A stretch of 64,000 nucleotides of DNA from Chlamydiales bacterium STE3 (GCA_011125455.1 VKHO01000042.1:62001-126000); one strand, 5' to 3'; counted from the first letter of the stretch, positions 25,874 through 35,434 are shown. Notes: generated by a model not told the origin, from the letters alone. Translations and numbers: made by a program.

Positions 25874-27426
25874 ACGAAAATGCTTTGCGTTTTGAGTGTG
25901 TGTTAAAAGAAAAAAATGATGCTAATGACATTATGCAATGGCGTAATGACCCCGTTTCACGAAAAATATCATTTACCTATATAGAACCGAAAACCCTTGA
26001 TCAATTCTATCCTGAATTCTTAAAGGGCTATTTTGGTATTGCTGAGCTACCTTCTCTTTTCGTGCTTTATAACAATCAGCGCGTGGCATGTCTGCGCTTT
26101 GATCCTGGATGCCATCCTTATAATGTGAGTAAACGTTGTGCGGAAATTTCGATTAACATTGCTCCAGAGTGGCGCCATCAGGGATTAGGTCCACTGATCC
26201 TAAAAAAAACACTACTGTGGGTTGAGCAACAAGGCTATGATGCTGTCTTTGCCAGAATAAAGAAGACAAACCAGCCTTCAATAAAAATTTTTAATAAGGC
26301 TGAGTTTTGTTTTATCCGTTCTACTCAACATTGCGGTGAAGAAGTTTTAGAGTTTCTTTTCGACTTCGATAAGGAGCGTTTTGAAAAAGTTTTGGTGATT
26401 GCAGAAGCTGGCTCTAACTGGAAGGCAGGCCCTTTTGAAAAGGACCTTGACCGAGCTTTTGCTTTAGTGGAAGCGGCTAAAGAGGCTGGGGCGAATATTG
26501 TAAAATTCCAAGTTTTTAAAGCAGCTACTACCTATGTCCCTCAAGCGGGAGTCAGCGATTATCTCGCTTTTTCTGGGATTAAAAAGGGTATTTTTGAACT
26601 ATTTAAAGAACTAGAGATGCCGGAGAAAATGCTTCCGTTTATTGTGAAGAGATGCGAAGCGGTGGGAATCGAGTTGATGGCGTCAGTTTTTTCAATCGAT
26701 GATCTTAACCTCGTTAATCCCTATGTTAAAATGCACAAAATGGGCTCTTATGAAATTTCTCATCTAAGGCTCTTAGAAGCGATTGCTAAGACAACAAAAC
26801 CCCTTATTCTTTCAACTGGGGCTTCATACCCTAATGAAATTGATTGGGCTGTGGATACATTTTATCAAGCAGGGGGCAAAGAACTTTCTCTCATGCAGTG
26901 TACAGCCAGCTATCCAGCCTCTTCGGCTTGTATGAATCTAAGAGTGATCCCTTGGCTTAAGAAACGCTATGATGTGCCAGTTGGTTTATCGGACCACAGT
27001 TTAGGTTTAGAGGCATCGATCGGGGCTGTGGCATTAGGAGCAAAAATCATTGAAAAGCATTTTACCTTAGATAAAAACTTTTCTGGACCCGATCATGCCT
27101 TTGCTTTAGACCCCAAAGAACTCAAAAATATGGTGACAAATATACGCCAAATTGAAGAAATGTTAGGATCTTCAGTAAAAAAAGTGTATGAAGAAGAGGA
27201 GGAGCTCTACCAGTTTGCAAGGCGCGGGTTGCAGGCGTTAGTCGATATTCAGCCCGGTGAATCTCTGATCGAAGGAGACAATCTCGCGATCCTACGTCCA
27301 GGGAAACAAAAAAAAGGGCTTCATCCAATGTATCTTGAAAAAGTGAAGGGGAGGGTAGCTACCCGTTTTATAGCTGCAGGCGACGGAATTCAATGGTCAG
27401 ATTTTAAGGAAGGTGAAAATGGTTAA
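25870..27426 (+). CDS. GNAT acetyltransferase - NeuB/SpsE sialic-acid synthase fusion
   Basis: 518 residues in two parts. Residues 1-165 are a GNAT N-acetyltransferase with INIAPEWRHQGLGPLILKKT (acetyl-CoA loop 102-108). From 174 there is a NeuB/PseI-type synthase: VLVIAEAGSNWKAGPFEKDL, GANIVKFQVFKA, VKMHKMGSYEISH, SLMQCTASYPAS, PVGLSDHSLGLEASIGAVAL and EKHFTLDK. A C-terminal SAF domain follows (RRGLQALVDIQPGESL). It condenses phosphoenolpyruvate with an amino sugar to a nine-carbon acid. The fused acetyltransferase could act like PseH, making the acetamido group just before condensation; that is inference. It overlaps both neighbours. Confidence 0.85.
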   Translation: MNENALRFECVLKEKNDANDIMQWRNDPVSRKISFTYIEPKTLDQFYPEFLKGYFGIAELPSLFVLYNNQRVACLRFDPGCHPYNVSKRCAEISINIAPEWRHQGLGPLILKKTLLWVEQQGYDAVFARIKKTNQPSIKIFNKAEFCFIRSTQHCGEEVLEFLFDFDKERFEKVLVIAEAGSNWKAGPFEKDLDRAFALVEAAKEAGANIVKFQVFKAATTYVPQAGVSDYLAFSGIKKGIFELFKELEMPEKMLPFIVKRCEAVGIELMASVFSIDDLNLVNPYVKMHKMGSYEISHLRLLEAIAKTTKPLILSTGASYPNEIDWAVDTFYQAGGKELSLMQCTASYPASSACMNLRVIPWLKKRYDVPVGLSDHSLGLEASIGAVALGAKIIEKHFTLDKNFSGPDHAFALDPKELKNMVTNIRQIEEMLGSSVKKVYEEEEELYQFARRGLQALVDIQPGESLIEGDNLAILRPGKQKKGLHPMYLEKVKGRVATRFIAAGDGIQWSDFKEGENG

Positions 27427-28066
27427 AGCAGTACTTATTGATTTAGATGGGACATTAGTAGATAGCACCCCAGCTCTTTATCAAGTGTATTTAAAGTTTT
27501 TAGAGCATTACGGTCATAAAGGAAATAAAGAAGAGTTTAACAGCCTTGTTGGCCCGAGTATTGATGAAATCGTCAGCACGTTAAAGACTCAATATAAACT
27601 AGAAGATGATAATGAAAAACTGGCGAATATGTATGTCTCCTTCATCATGTTGCAAGGATTTGAAGGCACAGAGCTTTTCACAGGTGTAAGGGAGTTTTTA
27701 GATTATGCCAAGGAGAAAGGACTCAAATTGGCCATAGTAACTTCAGGAACACACGCTCTTGTCAAAACGTGCCTTGACCCCTTCGGTATCTATGAACGAT
27801 TTGATGCCATCTTGACCTCAGAAGATGTAAAGCAAGCAAAACCCTTCCCTGAGATTTACGAGTTGGCTTTGAGCAAACTTAAAGTTCCAGCGGAGGAAGC
27901 TGTAGCTATTGAAGACTCGACGGTAGGTGCCGCATCTGCCAAAGGAGCTGGCTTACCTGTCTTGTTCATTACACATGGAAAGAGCGTTGAGGGAATAGAG
28001 GCATATCAAGCAGTGAATAATTGGAAAGAATGCTTGGAGTATGTCGATAAAACTTCCTCTGTGTAA
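27419..28066 (+). CDS. HAD-family phosphatase
   Basis: 215 residues from the ATG at 27419 (GGAAGGTG upstream). Motif I is LIDLDGTLVDST, motif II VTSG, motif III Lys in KQAKPFPEIYELAL and motif IV AIEDSTVGAASA. A helical cap lies between motifs I and II, as in phosphoglycolate phosphatase-like HADs. It overlaps the NeuB-fusion gene, so it may dephosphorylate the nine-carbon sugar 9-phosphate, although substrates of HAD enzymes cannot be read from sequence. Confidence 0.82.
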   Translation: MVKAVLIDLDGTLVDSTPALYQVYLKFLEHYGHKGNKEEFNSLVGPSIDEIVSTLKTQYKLEDDNEKLANMYVSFIMLQGFEGTELFTGVREFLDYAKEKGLKLAIVTSGTHALVKTCLDPFGIYERFDAILTSEDVKQAKPFPEIYELALSKLKVPAEEAVAIEDSTVGAASAKGAGLPVLFITHGKSVEGIEAYQAVNNWKECLEYVDKTSSV

Positions 28067-28072
28067 GGAGTT

Positions 28073-28765
28073 ATGGGTTACCAGACGTTAAAAATCAAGA
28101 GTCACTACCAGGTAGAGATACTGGACACCCTTGAAACAGTTTCTCTACCAGAAGAGCTCGAAGAGCGCATCGAGCGCATCTGGAGAGCAGAACTTATCGG
28201 TAGAGATCTCTTTAATGGCTATCTCCTAAGTGCAGTTGCCTATGATAAGGAGCGGTTAACCGGTGTTTTTGTTCCCTATAAGTTATTTATTGCGCAATTA
28301 AGGGATCCCTCTTTAAAGCCTATTTTGAAAATTATTCCAGTTAGCATTAGCGGATTAACAATTCTTGGGAATAACGTGCTCTTTGCCAAGCGCTCTTCTT
28401 ACGTCACGCAGTTTCGTTATCATTATGAGCTTGCTCCTTCAGGGAGTATAGATAATTTCTTTTTGGAAGGGAGCCAAATTAATCTTCGAGAACAACTCAA
28501 GAAAGAACTGAGGGAAGAGATTGGTGTCGATTCAAAAAGGGTCAAATCTGTTAAATTCTTTGCCTTGATTTATGATAAAGAGTTAGAATCCATTGATCTT
28601 TGCGCAGAAATTCGGATAAATCCTTACGCTATGCAATCCCACTCTTGGGAATACAGTCAGGTCATCACGGTTCCTAAAGATGAGTTAGCACATTTTGTAA
28701 AAATAGATGGGGAGCACTTTGTTCCACTCTCTCTTTCAATTCTTCGACAACGCAAACTTTTATGA
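28073..28765 (+). CDS. Nudix-like hydrolase
   Basis: 230 residues. A Nudix-type helix is visible as LREQLKKELREEIGVDSKRV, matching the core E-L-x-E-E-x-G-hydrophobic of the Nudix box, preceded by a Gly in LAPSGSIDNFFLEG. The box is not perfect: the R of R-E-x-x-E-E is Lys. The N-terminal 90 residues are unassigned. Substrate unknown. It lies 6 nt after the HAD gene and overlaps holA by 4 nt, so it could belong to the sugar cassette or only share its transcript. Confidence 0.65.
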   Translation: MGYQTLKIKSHYQVEILDTLETVSLPEELEERIERIWRAELIGRDLFNGYLLSAVAYDKERLTGVFVPYKLFIAQLRDPSLKPILKIIPVSISGLTILGNNVLFAKRSSYVTQFRYHYELAPSGSIDNFFLEGSQINLREQLKKELREEIGVDSKRVKSVKFFALIYDKELESIDLCAEIRINPYAMQSHSWEYSQVITVPKDELAHFVKIDGEHFVPLSLSILRQRKLL

Positions 28766-29769
28766 AGTATTCACACATAACAGGGTTTGAAAAGCACTTA
28801 TTAGCAGCTGCACCGCAAAATCTCTCTCCATTGTATGTGATTCTTGCAAAAGAGGAAAATGAACGCAAGCTAGCCGTTAGCAAGGTAAAAAATATCTTTG
28901 AAGAGAATGCGACCGCCTCTTGGCAATCCTACGATGCAACAGAATCTGCGGAGCAAGAGATTTTCAACGATCTTGATACTTTTTCTTTCTTACAACCAGT
29001 CAAGGCTATTCATATTGGGGATTTCCACCATTTCAAAAAACCCGTTTTAGAAAGACTGGAAAAGTATTTTGCTTCTCCTCCTCGAGGGGTTTATCTCATT
29101 TTAAGCGGGAGTGACTTAAAAGCGCACACCCACTTTTATAAGAGAGCAGAAAAATGCGGTGTTATTTTGGAAATGGTAGATGAAAAACCTTGGGAGAAAG
29201 AAAAAAATGTTCAGGAATGGCTAGTACAGGAGGCAGCGAAGCTTGGCAAACGCATGGCCCCGCAAGCTGTCCAGCTGTTAATTAAAGCTGTTGGGAACAA
29301 TGTATTTCATCTCTTAAGTGAGCTTAATAAGCTCTTCTGTTTCGCTGGGGAGCGAGGAGAAATTACTGTCGAAGATATCAGAGCAATCGCATGCTATACA
29401 CACCAGGAAAATAGCTGGCAATTAGGTGATGCGCTTTTTAAACGCAATGGGGCTCTTGCCTTTAAAATCTCTCGAGGTATCCTAGCTCAAGAGGTTCCTT
29501 TTTTTGTTCTTTTGCGCCAAATCCGCACCCAATTTCAAACAGCCTTGCATGTAGCTTCTCTCTCTTCTTCCAGCGAAGTAAAAGAAGATTTTCCTCAACT
29601 CAAAGAAAGCTCTATTGAGCGTCACCGTGCACATGTCCAAGATTATGGCTATAGCAAGCTGCCCGAAGCATTAAAGACGATCAATCAGGTAGAATGGATG
29701 GCAAAAAATGGCATGGATCGCTATGATCTTCTTTCCGACTTTTTAATTTTTAAATTAGTTACCCTATGA
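28762..29769 (+). CDS. holA: DNA polymerase III subunit delta
   Basis: 335 residues with the HolA layout: N-terminal SPLYVILAKEENERKLAV, a clamp-wrench region FSFLQPVKAIHIGDFHHF, YLILSGSDLKAH, then LVQEAAKLGKRMAPQAVQLL, VGNNVFHLLSELNKL and the helical C-terminal collar domain with QLGDALFKRNGALAF. Part of the clamp loader that opens the beta clamp. It overlaps both neighbours by 4 nt. Confidence 0.88.
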   Translation: MKYSHITGFEKHLLAAAPQNLSPLYVILAKEENERKLAVSKVKNIFEENATASWQSYDATESAEQEIFNDLDTFSFLQPVKAIHIGDFHHFKKPVLERLEKYFASPPRGVYLILSGSDLKAHTHFYKRAEKCGVILEMVDEKPWEKEKNVQEWLVQEAAKLGKRMAPQAVQLLIKAVGNNVFHLLSELNKLFCFAGERGEITVEDIRAIACYTHQENSWQLGDALFKRNGALAFKISRGILAQEVPFFVLLRQIRTQFQTALHVASLSSSSEVKEDFPQLKESSIERHRAHVQDYGYSKLPEALKTINQVEWMAKNGMDRYDLLSDFLIFKLVTL

Positions 29770-30482
29770 AAGAACCTGCATTACTTTTGCTCCCTAATCT
29801 TCTCAGTGAAGCGCGTTATCATGAAGTTTTTCTTCCTTCTAGCGTAGACAAGGCCGTTGGCTCTATTGATGGCCTAATTGCCGAAAGCGAACAAGGCGCA
29901 AGGCGTTATCTTTCTCATTTCAAAATGGACAAAAAGCCGCATGAAGTGCCTGTGGCATTATTAAACGAACATTCTCATGATGAAGATTTAGACTTTTTAT
30001 TGCAGCCTATCGCAGAGGGCCAGCGATGGGGCTTAGTTTCCGATGGGGGTCTTCCCTGCATTGCTGATCCAGGTTCAAAGCTTGTTGCTCGTGCTCGTAA
30101 AAGGGGAATGTTAGTCCAAGCTTTTGTAGGTCCTTGCTCATTTCTGCTCGCTCTGATGCTTTCTGGGCTGTCTGGACAAAAATTCTTCTTCCATGGCTAT
30201 CTTGACAAAGAGCCTATAAAAAGAGATCGCAAGATTGGCCAAATTGAAAAAAGCTCACGTGAAAATCATGCAACACAAATTTTCATGGAAGCACCTTACC
30301 GCAACCGTCATCTCTTAGACTCTCTTCTTCACAACTTATCGACAAGTACATCTTTATCAGTTGCCTGGGATCTAACGATGCCTTCACAAGGTGTTGTGAC
30401 CCATAAAATTGAAGTTTGGAGAAAAGTTGCCTTACCTAATATTGATAAAAAGCCCGCTGTTTTTTTAGTGCAGGCATTTTAA
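29766..30482 (+). CDS. RsmI-like SAM-dependent methyltransferase
   Basis: 238 residues of the tetrapyrrole/RsmI methylase superfamily: WGLVSDGGLPCIADPGSKLV (cofactor site), VGPCSFLLALMLSGLSGQKF, FHGYLDKEPIKRD and FMEAPYRNRHLLDSLL. RsmI methylates the 2'-OH of C1402 in 16S rRNA. The N-terminal region differs from E. coli RsmI (no canonical GNL-x-D start; it begins LLLLPNLLSEARYHE), so it fits the short 'SAM methyltransferase' subgroup and the exact target is uncertain. Confidence 0.8.
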   Translation: MKEPALLLLPNLLSEARYHEVFLPSSVDKAVGSIDGLIAESEQGARRYLSHFKMDKKPHEVPVALLNEHSHDEDLDFLLQPIAEGQRWGLVSDGGLPCIADPGSKLVARARKRGMLVQAFVGPCSFLLALMLSGLSGQKFFFHGYLDKEPIKRDRKIGQIEKSSRENHATQIFMEAPYRNRHLLDSLLHNLSTSTSLSVAWDLTMPSQGVVTHKIEVWRKVALPNIDKKPAVFLVQAF

Positions 30483-30492
30483 GGTAAGTGAA

Positions 30493-31617
30493 CTAGATAA
30501 TCTCTGAAGCGAGAGAATCATAAAATAAGATACCTTGAGCGGTGAGCTTGATGGTAGAACCGTCAAAAGCTAACCATCCTTTATTGACAAGGTCGTGAAG
30601 CGTATTTAAGATTTCTTTTTCCAATTTGCCATGTTGCTTCTCAAACTTTTCAAGATTGACGCCTTCGAGTAATCGGATGCGAACGGCAAGGAGTTCTCTT
30701 TGAGCAGCATGGTAATCGAGCCTCTCTTCAAAGTCGACAGGAGATTGATCTGCCTCTAATAGTTGATGGTACTTACGCAAGTGAGCAATATTTCTGAAAC
30801 GCTTACCTTCCCAGTAGCTAAAAGCTGAAGGGCCAAATCCCAGAAAAGGCCTTGCTGTCCAGTAGCCAAGATTATGTCTAGATTGTTTGCCCTCTTTGGC
30901 GAAGGCAGAGATTTCGTATTGCTTCAAACCATTTTTTTCTAGTTCTTCTGTAGCGGTAAGATACATGGCTAAGCTAGTTTTGGGATCTGGAAATATTAAG
31001 CTTTTGCGTTTTTTATAAAAAGCAGTATGCGGTTCAACAGTTAAATTATAGAGGGAAAGGTGAGAGATGGGGAGCGAAGTCGCTTTTTTCAATGTATGGC
31101 GCCACTGCTCCAGCGTTTGCTGTGGAAGGTCATACATGAGATCGATAGAAATATTTTTTATACCTACCTTAAAGGCTTCTAATACTGCCGATTCAATCCT
31201 ATTTTTATTATGTGTTCTTCCAAGGCTGATGAGCATAGGATCATCAAATGCTTGAGCTCCGATGCTTAAACGATTGATTCCAGCTTCTTTATAATCTCTA
31301 ATAATTGTTTCAGAGCAATTTTCCGGATTGGCTTCTAAGGTGATTTCTGTCTCTACCTCAGGTTGAATCCTAGTCAAAATTTCCTCAATGTAGTGAGCCC
31401 CCAGCAAGCTTGGAGTGCCTCCACCAAAATAAATGCTTACGATTTTGTAAGGTGTTAATAAAGGCAAGGCTTTAAGCCATTCTGCTTTAAAGCCTTGCAT
31501 AAGAAGAGTTTTGTCTGCGTCCCTCTCGGGAAGAACATAAAAATGGCAGTAGCTGCATTTTTTTGAACAAAAGGGAATGTGAAAATAAAGACTCGCTTCC
31601 TTAATCTTACCACTCAT
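30493..31617 (-). CDS. hemW: HemW-type radical SAM protein (HemN homologue)
   Basis: 374 residues. The radical-SAM cluster motif C-x3-C-x2-C is at 17-24 (FCSKKCSYCHFY). Further signatures: VSIYFGGGTPSLL, ITLEANPEN, GINRLSIGAQAFDDPML, LGRTH and ISIDLMYDLPQQTLEQW, then the HemN C-terminal domain (RHNLGYWTARPFLGFGPSAF). The C-x3-C-x2-C spacing and lack of the fourth Cys and N-terminal HemN extension point to HemW, a haem chaperone, rather than oxygen-independent coproporphyrinogen oxidase. It overlaps the upstream gene by 11 nt. Confidence 0.85.
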   Translation of the reverse strand: MSGKIKEASLYFHIPFCSKKCSYCHFYVLPERDADKTLLMQGFKAEWLKALPLLTPYKIVSIYFGGGTPSLLGAHYIEEILTRIQPEVETEITLEANPENCSETIIRDYKEAGINRLSIGAQAFDDPMLISLGRTHNKNRIESAVLEAFKVGIKNISIDLMYDLPQQTLEQWRHTLKKATSLPISHLSLYNLTVEPHTAFYKKRKSLIFPDPKTSLAMYLTATEELEKNGLKQYEISAFAKEGKQSRHNLGYWTARPFLGFGPSAFSYWEGKRFRNIAHLRKYHQLLEADQSPVDFEERLDYHAAQRELLAVRIRLLEGVNLEKFEKQHGKLEKEILNTLHDLVNKGWLAFDGSTIKLTAQGILFYDSLASEII

Positions 31618-32104
31618 CTGCGTCTGGATCTATAATTCCTCCGCGGCGCCAGCGGTTGCGATCGCTAAAGTAAGATTCTTCATCCTCTTCAGCCTTATCA
31701 TCATCCTCTTGATCATTGGAAGCGGTGTCATCACTGTCATCATGTTCCTCAATAACAGAGTTTCCTGATTCCATGGCATCCGTTTCCATTTCAAAACCAC
31801 CATCTGTGAAGCCAGCTCCTGTTTCAGCTGCATCAAGATCTGGGATGGTCGGCATTTCTGTATAGCCTCCACCACCACGGTTCGCTGGTGGGCGCTTAGG
31901 TGTGATGTATTCCTCTGCTTCACCGCTTTCCTTCAAAAATTGCAAACGTTCCTTTTCTTCTTCAATTTTAGATTGGACTGCTCGGATTTCTTCTTTGTGT
32001 TTATCTAAGTCTTTTTTAGGAACGAGACCTAATTTGAGCCACTGTTCTAGATCAGTGAGTTCTCCTTCCAATTTTTTTAAACGTTCGCTTTTGATATGCC
32101 TCAT
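31607..32104 (-). CDS. Unknown protein: coiled coil with acidic tail
   Basis: 165 residues. Residues 1-65 form a charged coiled coil (LKKLEGELTDLEQWLKLGLV, KEEIRAVQSKIEEEKERLQF). A Gly-rich linker (PPANRGGGGYTEMP) leads to a very acidic tail with VIEEHDDSDDTASNDQEDDD and an end DRNRWRRGGIIDPDADEW. No enzyme motif or signal peptide. It overlaps hemW by 11 nt. It may correspond to the hypothetical protein beside hemN in Chlamydia, but that is from memory and unverified. Confidence 0.7.
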   Translation of the reverse strand: MRHIKSERLKKLEGELTDLEQWLKLGLVPKKDLDKHKEEIRAVQSKIEEEKERLQFLKESGEAEEYITPKRPPANRGGGGYTEMPTIPDLDAAETGAGFTDGGFEMETDAMESGNSVIEEHDDSDDTASNDQEDDDKAEEDEESYFSDRNRWRRGGIIDPDADEW

Positions 32105-32234
32105 GGTTACCTATGCAAAGTTGTGTTTTTAACTAATAAAGTTGCGTTAAAAGTAATATATAAGAAAATTGTTTTTCTTAATTCTTTTTTATTAATATCT
32201 TTACAAGCCAAAAGACTTTTTTTTAAAATTTTAT

Positions 32235-34106
32235 TCAATCTTTTATATACCCTGGGTGGGTTTTACACAAGAAATTTTTGTGCAACCTATGTGCCATATA
32301 AATAAGAAAAAGACTTTCTGCAAGTAAAAATATTATATAGTAGAGATGGCTTCCGGAGCCAAATCCATACGTATGCATGCCCGTTCCTAAAATATAGTTT
32401 ACCCCATACCAAGTAAAACTAATTATGCCAAGTCCTATGATCGATCCAAAACTCAACCCTTTTATTTGAATATAATTAAAGCGGTAGAGGTGAATAAGAA
32501 CAAGGTATGAGCAAATTGAGATAAAAGCCCAGGCTTCTTTGGGATCCCAATCCCAAAATCTCCCCCAGCTTTGTGCAGCCCAAATACCGCCAAGGATGGT
32601 ACCGGGGATAAGGAGAGCTGTCCCTAAATAAATCGTTTGAACAAGACATTTTGCCATAAGCTCTTTGTCTTTTAACTTTAGTAAAAGACTTAAGAGATAA
32701 AGGTGTCCGAAAACTCCTGCTAAAATTAAAACGCCATAGCTTCCGACAATCATAAGCACATGGATGATAAGCCAAAAATGTGAGTTAAGTACTGCTTGTA
32801 CGTTATCTAACCCACTATTTAGATCAGTGACTTCGATAACAGCGAGTAAGATGACAGAAAGCAGTGTAGAGGCCACAATGGGCAAACGACTTTGAAATCG
32901 CCTGGCAAGAAAAATTCCCGCTATGACGGCAACACATGGAACATAGACGACTGTTTCAAACATATTGGAAACGGGGGGCCGCATGAGGATCCACGATCTT
33001 GCGACTAAGGAAATAAGCTGTATGCTAAAGGCAATCAAAAAGGCCAAAAACCCTAAGGCTCTTGCGCCGCGATTGCTTGGAAATCCAATAAAGAAAAAAA
33101 GTGTAATTAAGTAGCCCAAAATCGAAAAAGAGATAAAGGGGATTGTCGTGTACCAAGCTTCTAGCTGAAGTTGCCAGGTGCTTGGATAAGCCATGTGGTT
33201 ATTCGTGCTTTTTAATAAGGGTGTGGAGGCAATTTCTTGATAAGCGTTAGAGAGCGTTGTAGCGAAAACCTCTAGGGTTCTTTGATCTATCCCGCTATTG
33301 AGTAAATTTTGATAACTTTCTCGTATCTTTTGGTAGGTGGAATCACTATAAAGGGTAAAATTACGTTCGTTGAGAGTAAGTGCAAGAAGCCCATACCATT
33401 CCCCGGTGCGATTACGGCTAGGTAAGAGATGGAAGTAGGGATCTTCTTGAAGCTGTTTTCTTATCGTACCTTCTTTTTCTTTTAAAGATGTAAGGCCTTT
33501 AAACGATTCAAAAAGAGCGATTTTTTTTAAAAGGGCGATCAGTTGTTCAGCAAGAGCTTCGCTATAATAATGGCTAAAAATGGAGTCTCCAGCCTTTAGA
33601 GTATTCCAGGGTGCTTGTGAAGCTGTTTTAACGATTTTGTATTGGGAATCTACCAGAAAATCTGGAGCAATTTCTTTAAGTTCGGTCCATTTTCTGGCTG
33701 CACTCTTTTGTTTCAAGAAATAGTAATTTGCTATGACCTTTAAGGATTCAGGGTGATTAAAAAAGGCAGTTTTAAGTTCTTCGTAAGAAAATCTTTTTTT
33801 GTCTTTCGTGAGTTCTAAAATGTTTTTAGCTGGGCCGTCAGCGACCCATAGGAAAGGAACTTGCGACCATCTTTTAAAACCATCTAAATAAAGATGTAAC
33901 ATGATGGGTAGCGAGCCAGTATCTCCAAAGTAAGTAAGATCTTCTTGCGTTGCTTGCTTAGCGTGATAAAACTCAAAAAAAAGGCTATCTGTATAGGCTT
34001 GTAAAGGACGTATGCGCCCCTTGTAGCTAACAGGAACAGAGTCTATTGCTCCATAGAGAGAAATATAGCAGCCGATAGCGATAAAGAGAGCGAAAAATTT
34101 CTTCAC
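32235..34106 (-). CDS. ccsA: Cytochrome c biogenesis protein CcsA/ResC
   Basis: 623 residues. A signal or anchor segment (MKKFFALFIAIGCYISLYGA) is followed by about 290 residues of extracytoplasmic domain, then about eight membrane helices from residue 310. The haem-handling WWD-type motif is AAQSWGRFWDWDPKEAWAFI. His residues in HFWLIIHVLMIVGSYG and LGTGMHTYGFG fit the CcsA haem-ligand pattern. CcsA with ResB delivers and ligates haem to cytochrome c (system II). The large N-terminal extension is longer than in plastid or Bacillus CcsA. resB is nearby at 35834, separated by divergent genes. Confidence 0.87.
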   Translation of the reverse strand: MKKFFALFIAIGCYISLYGAIDSVPVSYKGRIRPLQAYTDSLFFEFYHAKQATQEDLTYFGDTGSLPIMLHLYLDGFKRWSQVPFLWVADGPAKNILELTKDKKRFSYEELKTAFFNHPESLKVIANYYFLKQKSAARKWTELKEIAPDFLVDSQYKIVKTASQAPWNTLKAGDSIFSHYYSEALAEQLIALLKKIALFESFKGLTSLKEKEGTIRKQLQEDPYFHLLPSRNRTGEWYGLLALTLNERNFTLYSDSTYQKIRESYQNLLNSGIDQRTLEVFATTLSNAYQEIASTPLLKSTNNHMAYPSTWQLQLEAWYTTIPFISFSILGYLITLFFFIGFPSNRGARALGFLAFLIAFSIQLISLVARSWILMRPPVSNMFETVVYVPCVAVIAGIFLARRFQSRLPIVASTLLSVILLAVIEVTDLNSGLDNVQAVLNSHFWLIIHVLMIVGSYGVLILAGVFGHLYLLSLLLKLKDKELMAKCLVQTIYLGTALLIPGTILGGIWAAQSWGRFWDWDPKEAWAFISICSYLVLIHLYRFNYIQIKGLSFGSIIGLGIISFTWYGVNYILGTGMHTYGFGSGSHLYYIIFLLAESLFLIYMAHRLHKNFLCKTHPGYIKD

Positions 34107-34266
34107 TTAAAGAACCTATTAAAAAAATATGAAAAATAGAGGTTTTGTCTTTGATGGTCCAGAATTTTTTCCACATTATAGGCTAATTTTCAAAATAAGT
34201 CTCTTGTCTAAGGAATTTATTTAAGCTATAAGGAAATTGATTAGAATTTAAAAAATAATAAAGCCC

Positions 34267-34653
34267 ATGGTTTTGGATCCAGACCTCTTTCAAAAAGAAA
34301 GAACTAATTTAGCTCACGATCGGACAGATTTTGCTAAAGAGCGTACCCTTTTTGCTGCGGAAAGGACATTTTCTGCGTGGATACGAACCGGCTTAGCGGG
34401 TTTGGGGGGCGGACTTGTGTTAATTCGCTTTCTTCCCTTTAGCAACCCTTCTAAACTATTCGTCGCCCGTCTCTCTGGTGGCCTGTTGCTATTATGGGGC
34501 TTGATGGTCATCATCTTTGCATTAAGAAGCTACAATCATAATTTAAAGAAGTATAGGGTCGAGCCAGATCCCCTTTCAAAATTGGGTGTGTCTTCAATTG
34601 GCTTTGTCTTAATCTTAATATGTATTCTTGTTTTTATTCTTGCTGAAAATTAA
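34267..34653 (+). CDS. DUF202 (YidH-like) membrane protein
   Basis: 128 residues. The N-terminus repeats heptad-like units (RTNLAHDRTDFAKERTLFAA) and leads into the DUF202 signature ERTFSAWIRTGLAGLGGGLV, with three membrane helices in total (GLAGLGGGLVLIRF, LSGGLLLLWGLMVIIFALRS, IGFVLILICILVFILAEN). Function of the family is unknown. It is divergent from ccsA and lies 80 bp upstream of the aquaporin. Confidence 0.82.
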   Translation: MVLDPDLFQKERTNLAHDRTDFAKERTLFAAERTFSAWIRTGLAGLGGGLVLIRFLPFSNPSKLFVARLSGGLLLLWGLMVIIFALRSYNHNLKKYRVEPDPLSKLGVSSIGFVLILICILVFILAEN

Positions 34654-34736
34654 AAAATAATTTGTATTTTAAAAGTACAAGCTTGATCTAAATAAAGCTT
34701 TCCGTTAATTACATAGAAAACAATTGGAGGTCATGA

Positions 34737-35420
34737 GTGAGTATTGCATGGTTTTTAGCGGAATTAATAGGAACCTTTACTCTAATTTTTATTGGCGCAG
34801 GATCAGTTTTAGTTAACCAAATGACAGGTGGTAGCTTGGGGATTATTGGGGTGGCGATTGCTCACGGATTAGCCATCGCCGTGATGGTTTCTGCTATCGG
34901 TCACATTTCTGGCGGTAAACTAAATCCAGCGATTACTCTAGGTCTTTTATTTGGCGGTAAAATTAGCTTAAAAAATGCCACCTTAGAAATAATTGCTCAG
35001 CTTCTAGGAGCTATTTTAGGAGCTTTTTTCCTAAGCCAAATTTTCCCAGCAAGCGTTCAGGAAACCGTGCATCTCGGCGTTCCTTCTCTTGGACAAGGCA
35101 TTACAGGATATGTAGGGATTTTTACAGAAACGATTCTTGTCTTCCTTCTCGTCTTTGTTGTTTATGCAACAATGGTTGATACGGAAGGTTCATTCAAGAT
35201 TGTAGGTGGATTTGGCATTGGCTGCGTGATCCTATTTGATATTTTAGCAGCAGCTTCCATCTCAGGGCCAGCATTAAACCCTGCAAGAGCATTTGGACCT
35301 GCTTTAATGAGTGGATTTTGGCAAGATCAATATGTGTATTGGATCGGACCCATTCTAGGTGGTATTTTAGCTGGTCTCTTTTACAACTACGGGATATTAA
35401 GAAACCGTAAGCCTCTTTAG
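34737..35420 (+). CDS. Aquaporin / glycerol facilitator family (MIP)
   Basis: 227 residues with six membrane helices and two NPA boxes: LNPAITLGLL (NPA 63-65) and ALNPARAFGP (181-183). The N-terminal AELIGTFTLIFIGAGSVLV is typical of MIP channels. A bulky residue after HISGGK and the compact loops suggest a water-type pore, but selectivity was not determined. Start is GTG at 34737, 6 nt after GGAGG; an ATG at 34733 is out of frame. A strong terminator follows. In an intracellular bacterium it probably handles osmotic change. Confidence 0.92.
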   Translation: MSIAWFLAELIGTFTLIFIGAGSVLVNQMTGGSLGIIGVAIAHGLAIAVMVSAIGHISGGKLNPAITLGLLFGGKISLKNATLEIIAQLLGAILGAFFLSQIFPASVQETVHLGVPSLGQGITGYVGIFTETILVFLLVFVVYATMVDTEGSFKIVGGFGIGCVILFDILAAASISGPALNPARAFGPALMSGFWQDQYVYWIGPILGGILAGLFYNYGILRNRKPL

Positions 35421-35434
35421 TTTTTTTCTCTTTG

